Shown here: positions 54,158 to 63,974 of the stretch, piece by piece
Layout: every line of letters begins with the position of its first letter
Position numbering within the stretch: the stretch's first letter is position 1
NCBI RefSeq assembly: GCF_015265475.1
Contig: NZ_CP054493.1
Span: 1,240,001-1,304,000, forward strand
Length of the DNA stretch: 64,000 bases
Direction: 5' to 3'
Source of the DNA: Candidatus Sulfurimonas marisnigri
GTDB lineage: Bacteria; Campylobacterota; Campylobacteria; Campylobacterales; Sulfurimonadaceae
The notes under the pieces: generated by a model
What the model was told of the DNA's origin: nothing
Seen by the model: only the letters and a program-made list of their open reading frames with translations
Database searches by the model: none
Position numbers and translations under genes: made by a program

Positions 54158-54577
54158 TTATCCTTGCGTTCTTATTATTAAACTTTTTGGTAGATTAAAC
54201 TCTGTAATTAACTTAGCTTCTTTTTCTCTCATCTCTCCATCATCAACTTCATGATCAAAACCAAGGAGATGAAGTAAGCCATGAATAAACAATAGGGCAA
54301 GTTCGTCACTCTCTTTGTGATTCAACTCTTTGGCCTTATCTTCTACATGTGAAGACGATATTACAATACTTCCAAGTGGACACATCGGCATAGACTCATA
54401 TGGGAAACTTAAAACATCAGTATCCTTATCAATATTGCGGTGAACTCTATTTAACTCTTTTATCTCTTCATTATCTGTAATAATTAACTCAATCTCTCTA
54501 TCTGTAATAGATTCTGCTATAGCCTCTAAGACATCAATATTAATTTCAAGTGAAGTTTTGTTATCTAAATCAATCAT
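54158..54577 (-). CDS. ybeY: Endoribonuclease YbeY
   Basis: 139 aa. The zinc triad lies in LFIHGLLHLLGFDHEVDD (three His of HGxxHLxGxDH). It matures 16S rRNA 3' ends and takes part in ribosome quality control. The Ser/Asn part SFPYESMPMCPLGSIVIS is the typical middle strand. Its start lies between the antiporter and a small motility-type gene whose terminator is just upstream. Confidence 0.94.
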   Translation of the reverse strand: MIDLDNKTSLEINIDVLEAIAESITDREIELIITDNEEIKELNRVHRNIDKDTDVLSFPYESMPMCPLGSIVISSSHVEDKAKELNHKESDELALLFIHGLLHLLGFDHEVDDGEMREKEAKLITEFNLPKSLIIRTQG

Positions 54578-54615
54578 AAGCGGGATTATATCTAATGTGT
54601 GGAGTTAATGTGGTT

Positions 54616-54645
54616 AAAATAGATACAAATAGTATCTATTTTTTT
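54616..54645 (-). terminator. Symmetric Rho-independent terminator
   Basis: Perfect 11-bp stem AAAATAGATAC / GTATCTATTTT around a 5-base loop (positions 54616-54626 and 54632-54642), with A/T runs on both sides, between the small 59-aa gene and ybeY. It would end the small gene's transcript on the minus strand. Confidence 0.65.
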
Positions 54646-54658
54646 GAATAATAGCTCT

Positions 54659-54838
54659 CTAGCCAGTAATATTTATACTGCCACCAATGCCAGTTTTTTG
54701 TGCAGTAACCTGCTTAGACTGCTCGTTAGCGCTATCTAAAACTTTTAAAATTTGACGCTCTTGAACTTCTGTTGCTTTTTTTAACACTTCCACTTGAGCG
54801 GAAGCTGAGCCAGTTCCTGATGAAGATGACACATCCAT
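54659..54838 (-). CDS. Small YjfB-like motility-associated protein (59 aa)
   Basis: 59 codons with ATG at 54838, AAAGGATT upstream and a -10 TATAAT further up. Sequence: Ser/Gly-rich start (MDVSSSSGTGSASAQ) then an amphipathic helix (VEVLKKATEVQERQILKVLD) and a Gly/Ile end. The layout fits the YjfB-type 'putative motility protein' group found near flagellar genes in many bacteria. The name is a pattern match only, and the gene is followed by its own terminator. Confidence 0.6.
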   Translation of the reverse strand: MDVSSSSGTGSASAQVEVLKKATEVQERQILKVLDSANEQSKQVTAQKTGIGGSINITG

Positions 54839-54855
54839 AATAAATCCTTTGTATA

Positions 54856-54861
54856 ATTATA
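54856..54861 (-). promoter_or_regulatory. -10 box of the small motility-type gene
   Basis: Minus-strand TATAAT in CGTATAATTATAC, about 18 bases before the ATG of the 59-aa gene. The surrounding TATAATTATA is itself symmetric, so a plus-strand -10 for queC is also possible. Confidence 0.45.
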
Positions 54862-54921
54862 CGTTCATTGTACAACATACACTATTTATAAAAGATTAAT
54901 AAATTATGTTAAAATCTTTTT

Positions 54922-55596
54922 ATGAATTTAAAAAACAAAAAAGCACTATGTGTTATGAGCGGTGGCATGGACTCTACACTCAGTGCATATATGATGAAAA
55001 ACAGTGGATACGAAATTATTGCCGTACATTTTAACTATGATCAAAGAACACAAACTAAGGAGCTTGAGTGCTTTCATAAAATATGTAATAAATTGGATGT
55101 AGCACAAAAGTATGTTTTAGATCTAGACTTTTTCAAACAACTAGGTGCTTCAGCTTTGACAGACAAAAGTATAGAGGTTCCAACTAGTGGAATAGAGGAG
55201 GGTATTCCTGTTACTTACGTCCCTTTTAGAAATGGTATATTTTTAAGTATGGCAGCAGCTATTGCTGAAAAGGAGAATGCCCAAGTTATTAGCATAGGCG
55301 TTGTTGAGGAAGACAGCAGTGGTTACCCTGATTGTAGAGAGTCTTATATTAAAAGCATGCAACAGAGCATAAATCTAGGTACAAAAGATGAAACATGCAT
55401 AGAAATTAAAATGCCTCTAGTTCATTTACAAAAATCTCAAATTGTTCAAAAATCATTAGAACTACATTTGCCGCTAGAGCTTACTTGGAGTTGCTATAAA
55501 AATGAGGATAAAGCTTGTGGAGTTTGTGACAGTTGTCGTTTAAGACTAAATGGTTTTAGTATAGCTGGAGTAAAAGACCCTATTGATTACAAGTGA
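54922..55596 (+). CDS. queC: 7-cyano-7-deazaguanine synthase
   Basis: 224 aa. PP-loop [32 protein letters not shown] and the C-terminal zinc cluster [18 protein letters not shown] are all present. It converts 7-carboxy-7-deazaguanine to preQ0 for the tRNA modification queuosine. No riboswitch or other que gene is visible nearby. It overlaps the following metallopeptidase gene by 14 bases. Confidence 0.96.
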   Translation: MNLKNKKALCVMSGGMDSTLSAYMMKNSGYEIIAVHFNYDQRTQTKELECFHKICNKLDVAQKYVLDLDFFKQLGASALTDKSIEVPTSGIEEGIPVTYVPFRNGIFLSMAAAIAEKENAQVISIGVVEEDSSGYPDCRESYIKSMQQSINLGTKDETCIEIKMPLVHLQKSQIVQKSLELHLPLELTWSCYKNEDKACGVCDSCRLRLNGFSIAGVKDPIDYK

Positions 55597-56245
55597 AATT
55601 AATTTTAACGATTTAAACATACTTCATGTATGTAATCCAAGGCTTAAAAATAGCTATATATCCATATGTAAAAAAGGTTTTATAACGCTAAAAACACCAA
55701 GAGTGTCAGATATATTTATCCAAAACTTACTCAATAAAAAAGAGGTTTGGATAAGAAAACAACTTCTACAGGTAGAGCACAATCAGCCTTTAGAAATAAA
55801 TCTTGAAGATGAAGTACTTATGTTTGGAGAGGTTTATAGTATAGATTCAACTGAAGCAACAGAGTTAAGAAGATTCTTGGAAAAACTTAAAAAGCCAGAT
55901 GAAAAAAATATCTTGAAATGCTATGATAACTTCTACAAACTATACGCCTCACAATATATAGTTCCAAAAGTGGAACAGTTCTCAAAACTAATGAATTTGA
56001 ATTATGAAGAGATAAAGTTTAAAAAAATGAAAAGCAGGTGGGGAAGCTGTAGCTCAAAAAGGGTCATAACTTTAAATACTCAGTTGATAAAAATTGACAA
56101 AGAGCTAATTGACTATATAATTGTTCATGAACTAGCGCATTTAACTCATATGAATCATTCACGAAAATTTCACGATTTAGTTGATATATATATTTCAAAT
56201 GCCAAAGAGTTAAATAAAAGATTAAAGGCTATTCATCTTCTTTAA
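55583..56245 (+). CDS. YgjP/DUF45-type metallopeptidase
   Basis: 220 aa, cytosolic. The zinc site is [19 protein letters not shown] (HExxH plus third His), preceded by the family strand [20 protein letters not shown]. The start appears to be TTG at 55583, inside queC, since no ATG or GTG is in frame near. The biological target is unknown. Translation is probably coupled to queC. Confidence 0.85.
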   Translation: MITSEINFNDLNILHVCNPRLKNSYISICKKGFITLKTPRVSDIFIQNLLNKKEVWIRKQLLQVEHNQPLEINLEDEVLMFGEVYSIDSTEATELRRFLEKLKKPDEKNILKCYDNFYKLYASQYIVPKVEQFSKLMNLNYEEIKFKKMKSRWGSCSSKRVITLNTQLIKIDKELIDYIIVHELAHLTHMNHSRKFHDLVDIYISNAKELNKRLKAIHLL

Positions 56246-57458
56246 CAAAGTAATTTAAGTGGTACCTACTAGATGGTGACCACATCATCCAGCCACTTGT
56301 ATTTATATCTTCAGTCGCTCTTATCTGTTCTCTAACTTCAAATTTTCTATAGTGTCTTTTAGTATGTGCATAGTCTTTAAAATATTGTAGCCATGGTCTA
56401 ACTCTTTTTGAATCAATTCTATCTTTTATATTTTTAATACTTCTATATATAACGGCATATGGATGCTCAGATGGATATTCAAAATAAAATGATCCACTGG
56501 CAAATCCAGATGGATAGAGCATCGGAGAAATATAGTCCGCATGTTTTGCCAAAGAGAGCACAGTTTGACCAATGTTGTTATCGTCATTACTCCAACAAAT
56601 ATTTCCATATGTGTCTACAGAGATAAAAACTCCATATTTTCTAAGTCTACTTTGTGCTAAATCTAGAAACTCACCTATAGTTTTAACTCTATTTTCCTGA
56701 TTATTTGTTTCACAAAATTTCAATCCGGCTTTTGCAGGAAAACGGATATAATCAAAGTTTATTTCATCAAACCCTACTTTTGCAGCTTCTTCAGCCATGG
56801 ATATAGCATACTCATGTGATCTTACATCATACGGATCAACCCAAGCCATATTGTCATGGTTTCTCCAAATAGTTCCATCTATTTTTTTAATTGCATAATC
56901 TGGATTATTTGAGGCTTGAAGTTCATCTTTAAAAGTAACAATTCTTGCTATAGTATATATATTTTTTGATTTTAGCAACTGCATAAAATTTTCAATATCT
57001 CTATTTGTTCTATTTTTGTGAGCTCCATAACTGTTTGCCTGCTCAAACGAAGTTTTAAACACTGTAGAGCCATATTCATTTTTAATATCAATTACTAAAG
57101 CATTTACCTCCGTATCATCAATCATATTTAGAATTTTTTTGATTCTTTTGGACGTAGTATTTGCAGCCCAAAAGGTTAAATATAAAGCTTTTACTGTTAT
57201 AGATTCCAATTTTAAATTAGTAGTGTTGTTTTCAAAGTTTATTTTGTATGGTCTATATCCATAAGCTTTTATATGTATATTTGTTTCGTTAGTGTCTATT
57301 GTAAAAGAGCCATTTTCATCACTTTTTACGCTAATTATAGAGTCGCTAATAATAGCATTTATGATTGGAGCAGATGTATTTTTGTCTACTATATTACCGC
57401 TAAAAGAGGCAAAAAGTAGACTTTGTAATAGGGCGGTAGTAATAAGTATAAGTTTCAA
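56229..57458 (-). CDS. Putative glycoside-hydrolase-like (DUF4015) exported protein
   Basis: 409 aa with a signal peptide (to about SLLFASF). Residues about 20-90 form a carboxypeptidase-regulatory-like beta domain (GNIVDKNTSAPIINAIISDS), followed by a TIM-barrel of the DUF4015 type: TEVNALVIDIKNEYGSTVFK, YTIARIVTFKDELQASN and GFDEINFDYIRFPAKAG. These proteins are thought to hydrolyse sugar polymers, but no catalytic pair is proven. Its end overlaps the YgjP-like gene by 17 bases. Confidence 0.8.
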   Translation of the reverse strand: MKLILITTALLQSLLFASFSGNIVDKNTSAPIINAIISDSIISVKSDENGSFTIDTNETNIHIKAYGYRPYKINFENNTTNLKLESITVKALYLTFWAANTTSKRIKKILNMIDDTEVNALVIDIKNEYGSTVFKTSFEQANSYGAHKNRTNRDIENFMQLLKSKNIYTIARIVTFKDELQASNNPDYAIKKIDGTIWRNHDNMAWVDPYDVRSHEYAISMAEEAAKVGFDEINFDYIRFPAKAGLKFCETNNQENRVKTIGEFLDLAQSRLRKYGVFISVDTYGNICWSNDDNNIGQTVLSLAKHADYISPMLYPSGFASGSFYFEYPSEHPYAVIYRSIKNIKDRIDSKRVRPWLQYFKDYAHTKRHYRKFEVREQIRATEDINTSGWMMWSPSSRYHLNYFVKEDE

Positions 57459-57505
57459 AGTATCTCGCTAATTTAAAATAAAATGCGATTATACACTGAT
57501 ATTAT

Positions 57506-58639
57506 TTATCTCTCGTTAAGAAAGTATCTTAAACTTGCATCACTCCACCCTTTAGAGAGGTTTAAATGCTGTTCAATAGAGGCATAAACTTTTTTAAATT
57601 CACCACTTTTAAAACTCAAATCTTCAATAACTTCTTTTAGAGCCTTTTTGCCAGCCACAATAACATCTTTTGGATATTGATGTATTGAAATATCTAACTC
57701 TTTTAGCTTACGAAGTGCCTTAATATTTTCAGCATGAAACTCGTAAGTCATATTAGAGTTCATTTCGCTGGATGCAACCTCTATAATTGATTGATGCTCG
57801 TAAGACAACTTACTCCAAAACTGCTTATTAAAAGTAAGTTCTAAAATTGAACCAGGCTCATGCCATCCAGAGTAGTAATATGGTGCAACTTTATAAAAAC
57901 CCATCATAATATCAAGCGCAGGCCCTACCCACTCAGTTGCATCTATAACACCTCTTTCAAGTGAAGTGTAAATCTCTCCAGCAGGAAGCAAAATAGGATT
58001 TACGCCCATCTTGGCAAAAACTTCTCCACCAAGACCTGGAATACGCATTTTAAGACCTTGCATATCTGAGAGTGAGTTTATTGGTTTTCTAAACCATCCA
58101 CCCATTTGTATGTTTGTATTGCCACCCATAAAAGGGTGAAGATTATATTTGCCATACTGTTCTCGCCAAAGCTCTAAGCCGCCACCAAAAAGCATCCAAG
58201 AGTTAATTTCTTCAGCTGTAAATCCAAATGGTATACCGCTATAAAGTGAAAATGCAGAATTTTTCCCCTTCCAGTAATATGGTCCAGAGTGAAAAGCATC
58301 AATCTGACCACTACTAGCCGCATCAAAAACTGCTAGAGCAGGGACTAAAGTGTTTTTAGGGTATATTTTTACCTCTATGGAGCCACCACTCACATCCTTA
58401 ACTCTCTGGGCAAACCGCTCAACACCTACACCCATGATAGGAAAATGTGCAGGCCAGCTAGTAGCAAGCTTTATAATAGTTTTTTTATTGCGGTTTATAT
58501 TTACTCGTTTCTTGTCATCAATGCTTTTTTTTGGATGTTTTGAGTAGTCTATCGCTTGACGATTGTCATCGTTGCACCCACCTAATGCGAGTGTAGCAGA
58601 AGTTGCTGTAGCAGTTGTTAAAAAGTCTCTACGGTTCAT
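57506..58639 (-). CDS. dctP: TRAP transporter substrate-binding protein (DctP), Tat lipoprotein
   Basis: 377 aa. A twin-arginine signal (MNRRDFLTTATATSAT) ends in a lipobox-like LGGCND, so it is likely a Tat-exported lipoprotein. The binding protein core has KIYPKNTLVPALAVFDAASS, MQGLKMRIPGLGGEVFAKMG and LERGVIDATEWVGPALDIM, the region that grips a carboxylate. No dctQ/dctM membrane genes are adjacent, so it is an orphan here. The substrate class (often a 2-oxo or dicarboxylate) is not decidable. Confidence 0.88.
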   Translation of the reverse strand: MNRRDFLTTATATSATLALGGCNDDNRQAIDYSKHPKKSIDDKKRVNINRNKKTIIKLATSWPAHFPIMGVGVERFAQRVKDVSGGSIEVKIYPKNTLVPALAVFDAASSGQIDAFHSGPYYWKGKNSAFSLYSGIPFGFTAEEINSWMLFGGGLELWREQYGKYNLHPFMGGNTNIQMGGWFRKPINSLSDMQGLKMRIPGLGGEVFAKMGVNPILLPAGEIYTSLERGVIDATEWVGPALDIMMGFYKVAPYYYSGWHEPGSILELTFNKQFWSKLSYEHQSIIEVASSEMNSNMTYEFHAENIKALRKLKELDISIHQYPKDVIVAGKKALKEVIEDLSFKSGEFKKVYASIEQHLNLSKGWSDASLRYFLNER

Positions 58640-58759
58640 ATTTTACTAATACCTTAAAATTTACAAGTTACTATATTGTATCTAAAAATCTATAATAGTT
58701 TTTAAGGACAATATATATAAAATCACAAAAATCAGACCTCAGTTAAGGAAATCAGCACA

Positions 58760-59437
58760 ATGACTACAATTATAAAATTCTTTCTAGCGATAACTATTTT
58801 TTCTCTAACACTTAGTGCCAAAGAGCTTAGCATTGATACAGTTATTCAAAATATGATAAAAGCATACGGTGGAGAGAAAAATTTAGAACGCTCTTCCTCA
58901 TACGAGCAAGTGTGGCAGATTGATAGACAAACTGATGGCGTAAAAGGTAGAGATAATAGAAAAGTTATTCTTCCTTACTATCTTAGAACTAAGCTTATCT
59001 ACCCTGAAAAAACAGAGATAAGAGTAGTAATTAGAGATAATGGCACAAAAGAGTTCTCTGGAAGAAAGGTACAAGCAAAAGGACCAATGCTAGATGCTAT
59101 GAAACTACAGCTTATGAGACTGTTTACTCCTCTTATACTAAAAAATAGGCTAAAAGATATAACGATGATTACAGAGAAAAACCAGTATATATTATCATTA
59201 AAAAACAACAGCATTACATCAAAATATTTTGTTTCAAAAAACAGTTTTCTTGTTGATAAAGTTATAGGAGAGCTTAAAATAGGTTCTATGAATATGGAAT
59301 TTTTAACAATTTATGAAGATTACAAATCTGCTAATGGCGTTATGATGCCCCATAGAGAGATAAAATACGCTGGTAGTGTAAACACTGCTATAATGACTCT
59401 TAAAGAGACTAAGCCTATACAGTCTCCAAATATATAA
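58760..59437 (+). CDS. LolA-like periplasmic protein
   Basis: 225 aa with a signal peptide ending near LTLSAKEL. The body has the beta-rich pattern of LolA/outer-membrane lipoprotein-sorting proteins (VIQNMIKAYGGEKNLERSSS, then FLTIYEDYKSANGVMMPHRE). It is unrelated at sequence level to the LolA-like protein at 26.7 kb beyond the fold. Family membership is tentative. It ends just before a CTACATGTAG palindrome. Confidence 0.6.
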   Translation: MTTIIKFFLAITIFSLTLSAKELSIDTVIQNMIKAYGGEKNLERSSSYEQVWQIDRQTDGVKGRDNRKVILPYYLRTKLIYPEKTEIRVVIRDNGTKEFSGRKVQAKGPMLDAMKLQLMRLFTPLILKNRLKDITMITEKNQYILSLKNNSITSKYFVSKNSFLVDKVIGELKIGSMNMEFLTIYEDYKSANGVMMPHREIKYAGSVNTAIMTLKETKPIQSPNI

Positions 59438-59440
59438 GTT

Positions 59441-59450
59441 CTACATGTAG
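59441..59450. repeat. CTACATGTAG palindrome, copy 9
   Basis: Exact copy starting 4 bases after the LolA-like stop, in the gap to a converging gene; extended to TTCTACATGTAG on the left. Confidence 0.85.
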
Positions 59451-59458
59451 TCCATAAA

Positions 59459-60454
59459 CTAAAAATCTAAAGTTAGCTGAGTCTGGTTTACAATAGGTCT
59501 ATTTAAGATAGATTTATCTACACCAACTACAAGGGCGAAGTTAAAACTGTTGTTTTTTAGTATCTCAATTATTTCTTTTTCATTTTTATACTTAAATATA
59601 TTTTTATTATCTTCACATGTAATGCTAAATGGAATAACAAAAATAATATTTGCCCAGGCTGCATTACGCTGTAAAAATATCATCTCACTATCAATCAAGC
59701 TCTTGTTTGGCTCAAAAATAAGAACTTTATCACTAGTCCCAAAGTTTTTTATCTCAAATTTTTTATTTGTAAAAACTGCCTCAAAATGTTCTATAGGTGT
59801 AAACTTTCTAAGCCTAAAGTTTATTTTTAAAGTTTTATACAAATGAAAAAGCTCTTCAAGGTATGGAATAAAAAATGGTGATATTAATTGTCTTTCATAA
59901 AATACATCATTATATATAAAAGATGTTTCAAAGAGTGTTTGTTCCATTATATCAATATGTTTCATAGCAGTGCTAGGAAGTGTTTTAATGTCTACAAACA
60001 TATCTCTATCATTTAGAGTAGGGCAGAAGAGTATCGCCGTTCTATTTTCTATATTATAAAGAGAGTTGTATAAATATCTCATATCCCCATTTAGAACAAA
60101 GAAATTTGTTTGTGTTATAACCTGAAGAGCAAGTTTTAATATTATTTCATTACATTCATAGACTACAACCTCTTTTTCTATCATCTTAAAGCGGAGTAGT
60201 CTTTTTAGAGAGTCATCTAAACTAATAGCTTTTATCCAAGCTATTTCACTATCACTAATCTGCATAGGCTTGTCAAAAACAACACCATAAGCACCATTTA
60301 AAATGGCCAAATCAACTTCTTTTTCATTGTAAGCAAAAAAGAGATCACCTCTTTTTACTTTTGAAGCTTCAAAAGTGATGTTCTCAAAATTATTTACACA
60401 TGGTTCATTAACTAAAGATGCATGAGTAAGTGCTAGAAAATTTTCAAGTCTCAT
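59459..60454 (-). CDS. Hypothetical protein with a Mur-ligase-like N-terminus
   Basis: 331 aa. FENITFEASKVKRGDLFFAY and DLAILNGAYGVVFDKPMQIS resemble the N-terminal domain of MurE/MurF, which binds UDP-MurNAc-peptide. The ATP loop (GxxGKT) and the C-terminal domain of Mur ligases are not found; instead comes an unrecognised alpha/beta stretch. It may bind muropeptide without ligase activity. The gene directly follows metG, overlapping by 4 bases. Confidence 0.55.
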   Translation of the reverse strand: MRLENFLALTHASLVNEPCVNNFENITFEASKVKRGDLFFAYNEKEVDLAILNGAYGVVFDKPMQISDSEIAWIKAISLDDSLKRLLRFKMIEKEVVVYECNEIILKLALQVITQTNFFVLNGDMRYLYNSLYNIENRTAILFCPTLNDRDMFVDIKTLPSTAMKHIDIMEQTLFETSFIYNDVFYERQLISPFFIPYLEELFHLYKTLKINFRLRKFTPIEHFEAVFTNKKFEIKNFGTSDKVLIFEPNKSLIDSEMIFLQRNAAWANIIFVIPFSITCEDNKNIFKYKNEKEIIEILKNNSFNFALVVGVDKSILNRPIVNQTQLTLDF

Positions 60455-62385
60455 CCAATAGGTGTGCCTACTTTCTTAGGTTTTTCAGGTCTAATTAGAC
60501 ATAAACCATCTTCATCCTTGGCAGCAAGAAGCATTCCTTCTGACATCATTCCCATAAGTTTTGCAGGTTTCAGGTTTGCTACAACACAGACTTGAGTATT
60601 TAAAAGAGATTCAGCGCAATAAAACTCTTTAATTCCAGCAACGACTTGTCTATTTATTCCTTCACCCAAATCAACCTGAAGCTTTAAAAGTTTTTTACTT
60701 TTTGGAACTTCCTCAGCTTCAACAACTATACCGACTTTCAAAGATGTCTCAAAAAACTGACCTATCTCTATCAGGTTGTCTTCCTCTTTTTTGTCATCTT
60801 TTACTTCAGGAGCAGTATTTTTTGGAGCATTTGGTTGAGCGGCCGGTGCTTCAGTCATTAAAGGCTCCTCTACACGTGGAAAGAGAGGAGGAACACTTTT
60901 AATATTAAATAATTTCAATAGTTTTTTCTCTAAAACAAGCTCTTTATAGCTTGAGTTATCTATAGTGAAATTTAGAGCGTCAGCAATAATATTTGTAGTT
61001 TTAGGCATAACTGGAGAAAGCATTATAGAAGCTTTAGCCAAAATATTTGCAACTAAAGCGACTGTCGCAAGTGCTTCATCTCTTTTATTCTCTTTCATCT
61101 TAACCCACGGAGCATACTCTTCTATAGCTTTGTTTCCTATAGCAAATAATTTCCAAAGCTCTTCTAGGTATCTGTGCGTCTGCATATTTTGCATAAAATC
61201 ATCAAGGTTGCTTAATGCCTCATCCATAGCATCAAGTTCTTTTTTGTGATACTTAAGCACATCTACGCTATCTATCTCAAAATCAGAGTATTTTCCACTC
61301 ATACCGATTATGCGATTTAAAAGATTGCCTAAATCATTACTAAGTTCTGAGTTTATTCTATCTATTAACGCTCTTTGAGAAAAATCACCATCTTGTCCAA
61401 AAGGAACTTCTCTAAGCATGAAATATCTTAAATTTTCAACTCCATAAGCATCAGCAACTTCTCTTGGCGAAACAACATTTCCTTTGCTCTTTGACATTTT
61501 TTCACCATCTCTTGTCCACCAGCCATGCGCACCAATATGCTCAGGAAGAGGTAAGTCAAGGCTCATTAAAAATGCTGGCCAGTAAATAGCATGAAAACGA
61601 AGAATATCTTTGCCTACAAACTGAGTAGAAGCAGGCCAATATTTCATATTTGCATCATCTTTACCATAGCCTAACGCTGTAATATAATTCATAAGGGCAT
61701 CAAGCCAAACATACATAACATGTTTGTCATCATTTAGAGACTCCGGCATTTTAACACCCCATGTAAAAGACGTTCTTGTTACTGAAAGGTCACGAAGGCC
61801 ACCTTTTACAAAGTTTATTACTTCATTTGCGCGAGAACGAGGCAAAATAAAATCAGGATTATCAGCATAGTGCTTCAATAAAGCATCTTCATATTTTGAA
61901 AGTTTAAAAAAGTAACTTTCCTCTTTTACAATACTAGTCGCTCTTCCACAATCAGGACAGAATTCACCATCAACCAACTGAGTTTCAGGGAAAAAAGTTT
62001 CACAACTCACACAGTAGTGACCCTCATAAAAATCTTTGTAAATATCACCTTTAGCATACATAACTTCAAAAGCTTTTTGCACACCTTTTTTATGGTCTGA
62101 GTCGGTAGTTCTAATAAATTTGTCATAACTTATTTCAAATTCATCCCATAAATTTTTAAAAGTAGCACTTATCTCATCTGCAAACTCTTGAGTAGGTTTG
62201 CCATATTTTTGTGCTGACTCTTCAATCTTTTGACCATGTTCATCAGTACCAGTTAAAAAGTATGTATCTTCACCTTTTAATTTCTCATATCTAGTCATTG
62301 TATCAGCTATAAATGTAGTATAAGCATGTCCTATGTGAGCTTCGCCGTTCACATAGTATATAGGTGTTGTAATATATTTACTCAA
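60451..62385 (-). CDS. metG: Methionyl-tRNA synthetase
   Basis: 644 aa. HIGH box in NGEAHIGHAYTTFIADT, zinc knuckle CVSCETFFPE ... EFCPDCGR, KMSKS in DGEKMSKSKGNV, then the anticodon domain. A linker rich in Pro/Ala/Lys (about residues 520-540) joins a C-terminal OB-fold tRNA-binding domain (KVGIVVEAEEVPKSKKLLKL) that makes dimers. It charges tRNA-Met, including the initiator. It is followed by the Mur-like gene and preceded by the small Cys-rich gene. Confidence 0.97.
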   Translation of the reverse strand: MSKYITTPIYYVNGEAHIGHAYTTFIADTMTRYEKLKGEDTYFLTGTDEHGQKIEESAQKYGKPTQEFADEISATFKNLWDEFEISYDKFIRTTDSDHKKGVQKAFEVMYAKGDIYKDFYEGHYCVSCETFFPETQLVDGEFCPDCGRATSIVKEESYFFKLSKYEDALLKHYADNPDFILPRSRANEVINFVKGGLRDLSVTRTSFTWGVKMPESLNDDKHVMYVWLDALMNYITALGYGKDDANMKYWPASTQFVGKDILRFHAIYWPAFLMSLDLPLPEHIGAHGWWTRDGEKMSKSKGNVVSPREVADAYGVENLRYFMLREVPFGQDGDFSQRALIDRINSELSNDLGNLLNRIIGMSGKYSDFEIDSVDVLKYHKKELDAMDEALSNLDDFMQNMQTHRYLEELWKLFAIGNKAIEEYAPWVKMKENKRDEALATVALVANILAKASIMLSPVMPKTTNIIADALNFTIDNSSYKELVLEKKLLKLFNIKSVPPLFPRVEEPLMTEAPAAQPNAPKNTAPEVKDDKKEEDNLIEIGQFFETSLKVGIVVEAEEVPKSKKLLKLQVDLGEGINRQVVAGIKEFYCAESLLNTQVCVVANLKPAKLMGMMSEGMLLAAKDEDGLCLIRPEKPKKVGTPIG

Positions 62386-62399
62386 TTTTTATTCCTCTT

Positions 62400-62606
62400 T
62401 TAAAATTCAAATCCGCCAGTATCGCCCTTGGACATACTGTTGTAAACTGACTTTACATAATCAGTTCTTAGCTCACAATTTAAATAGTGTTCACACTTAC
62501 TGCAACTATTTAAGTTTTTTTCTTTGTGACAATTCTCAACTTTTACTATCATCTCGTCAAGATGAAATTCAAATCTATCTTTTTCTTTACTATCTATTTT
62601 TTGCAT
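62400..62606 (-). CDS. Small Cys-rich protein, hypothetical
   Basis: 68 aa. Four Cys in the pattern C-x8-C-x2-C-x5-C ([20 protein letters not shown]) suggest a metal or Fe-S site. Otherwise helical and charged. It lies between fbp and metG, overlapping fbp by 17 bases; I recall a similar short gene at this place in Campylobacter. Function unknown. Confidence 0.6.
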   Translation of the reverse strand: MQKIDSKEKDRFEFHLDEMIVKVENCHKEKNLNSCSKCEHYLNCELRTDYVKSVYNSMSKGDTGGFEF

Positions 62607-63432
62607 AAACTTCTTTTACTCTTGCTATTTCATATTTAGACCCAAAAAAACATGCCGAAGTTTCATGAATACCTTTATGTGAAAGTGTCATTAAGTCCAC
62701 ATGTCCGTTCGTAGCCTCTCCACCAGCAATTTTATAAATAAAAGCAAAAGGAAACACCTCAAAAAGTTTACGAAGTTTACCTTCTGGTTTATCAGCAGTA
62801 CCTGGATAGCTGAAAAGTCCTCCACCTTTAAGTAAAAGTTGGTGTAAATCAGGAACCATTCCACCAGAATATCTTAAACGGTAACCCTCTGAAAAGAAGC
62901 TATCAACTAGTTCTTTATGATATGGTTCCCAATTTTGCTGAGTCCCACCAGGTGCATTTAGATTTCCTTTTTCTTTCAATCTAATCTCTTTAACAAACTC
63001 AAACTCACCATCTTGAAGTAGGTGAAGTTTAGTTTTATGATGAGCAAATACCATCTCTACACGAGGACCAAACACAACATAACAAGCGGCAACCATGTTT
63101 TTTGCACCAAAAGCATTTTCATAAATACCAAAAATTGAACCAACACTAAGGTTTACATCTATAAGTGATGAACCATCTAGAGGATCATAAGCAATATAAT
63201 ATTTACCAGCTTTATGCATTGGCATCTCATGCTCTTTTTCTTCACTCGCTATTGTGTGAATTGAAGCTACGTGAGAGAATTCTTCTTCAATAATCATGTC
63301 ACACTTAATATCAAGCTGAAGCTGGGTCTCTCCAGAACTATTCTCTTGTTGTGAGTAACCTATGTCTTTAGTATCTATCGCTATCTTAATTCTTTTTGCT
63401 GTTCTTTGAATTGCCTCAAATATATCAGTCAT
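62590..63432 (-). CDS. fbp: Fructose-1,6-bisphosphatase class 1
   Basis: 280 aa gluconeogenic or Calvin-type phosphatase. Metal site in [11 protein letters not shown] and [20 protein letters not shown]; substrate Arg/Tyr in [21 protein letters not shown]-terminal [21 protein letters not shown] place the start at 63432, where the RBS (AGAGGTG) lies inside the end of mobB, rather than at an ATG 12 codons earlier. As an autotroph-like reductive-TCA organism would need gluconeogenesis, the enzyme fits the inferred lifestyle, but this is not shown here. Confidence 0.95.
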   Translation of the reverse strand: MTDIFEAIQRTAKRIKIAIDTKDIGYSQQENSSGETQLQLDIKCDMIIEEEFSHVASIHTIASEEKEHEMPMHKAGKYYIAYDPLDGSSLIDVNLSVGSIFGIYENAFGAKNMVAACYVVFGPRVEMVFAHHKTKLHLLQDGEFEFVKEIRLKEKGNLNAPGGTQQNWEPYHKELVDSFFSEGYRLRYSGGMVPDLHQLLLKGGGLFSYPGTADKPEGKLRKLFEVFPFAFIYKIAGGEATNGHVDLMTLSHKGIHETSACFFGSKYEIARVKEVYAKNR

Positions 63433-63437
63433 CTGTT

Positions 63438-63941
63438 TTACACCTCTTTTGCATTTTTTAGTATCCAAGATATCACATTTTCACAATTGTTTATATCTAG
63501 GATCTCTATATTATCTGGTAAACTATAATTTTTAATATCTACACTATTATCTGTAGCAAGTGCATCCATATATGGAAAATAGTCACTATCTAAAGAACCT
63601 CTAAACACACTAATTCTAGGAAGAGGTAGATTTTTAAGCCCTTCAACTAACAGTATATCAAATTTATCAAATAGCCTAATCATTTCATCTAGCTCTTTTT
63701 GTCGTTGTGAGAAATAAGTTGTGCGATTAGGTGAAGTAACTATAACCTCTGCGCCTGCATCACTGAACTTATAACTATCTTTTCCTTCAACATCAAAACG
63801 GGCTTTATCTTTAGGATCATGCTTAATAATAGCAACCTCTTTCCCATATTCATGGATAAGTTTTCTAGCTACTTTTAATATAAGTGTAGTTTTACCACTA
63901 TTGGATGGACCTGTAAACGCAACTGCTAATCTTTTGCTCAA
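63438..63941 (-). CDS. mobB: Molybdopterin-guanine dinucleotide biosynthesis protein B
   Basis: 167 aa P-loop protein. [20 protein letters not shown] is the GTP-binding loop; [20 protein letters not shown] and [19 protein letters not shown] are family signatures. It assists MobA in adding GMP to molybdopterin for bis-MGD enzymes such as periplasmic nitrate reductase or formate dehydrogenase, though none lies in this window. The start is TTG at 63941. It heads the mobB-fbp-Cys-metG-Mur-like transcript. Confidence 0.92.
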   Translation of the reverse strand: MSKRLAVAFTGPSNSGKTTLILKVARKLIHEYGKEVAIIKHDPKDKARFDVEGKDSYKFSDAGAEVIVTSPNRTTYFSQRQKELDEMIRLFDKFDILLVEGLKNLPLPRISVFRGSLDSDYFPYMDALATDNSVDIKNYSLPDNIEILDINNCENVISWILKNAKEV

Positions 63942-63968
63942 GTTATATCTTTATTTAAATTTTAAGTG

Positions 63969-63974
63969 ATTATA
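63969..63974 (-). promoter_or_regulatory. -10 box of the mobB-fbp-metG transcript
   Basis: Minus-strand TATAAT (context TGTATAATCAC) about 28 bases ahead of the mobB start. No clear -35. Confidence 0.45.
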
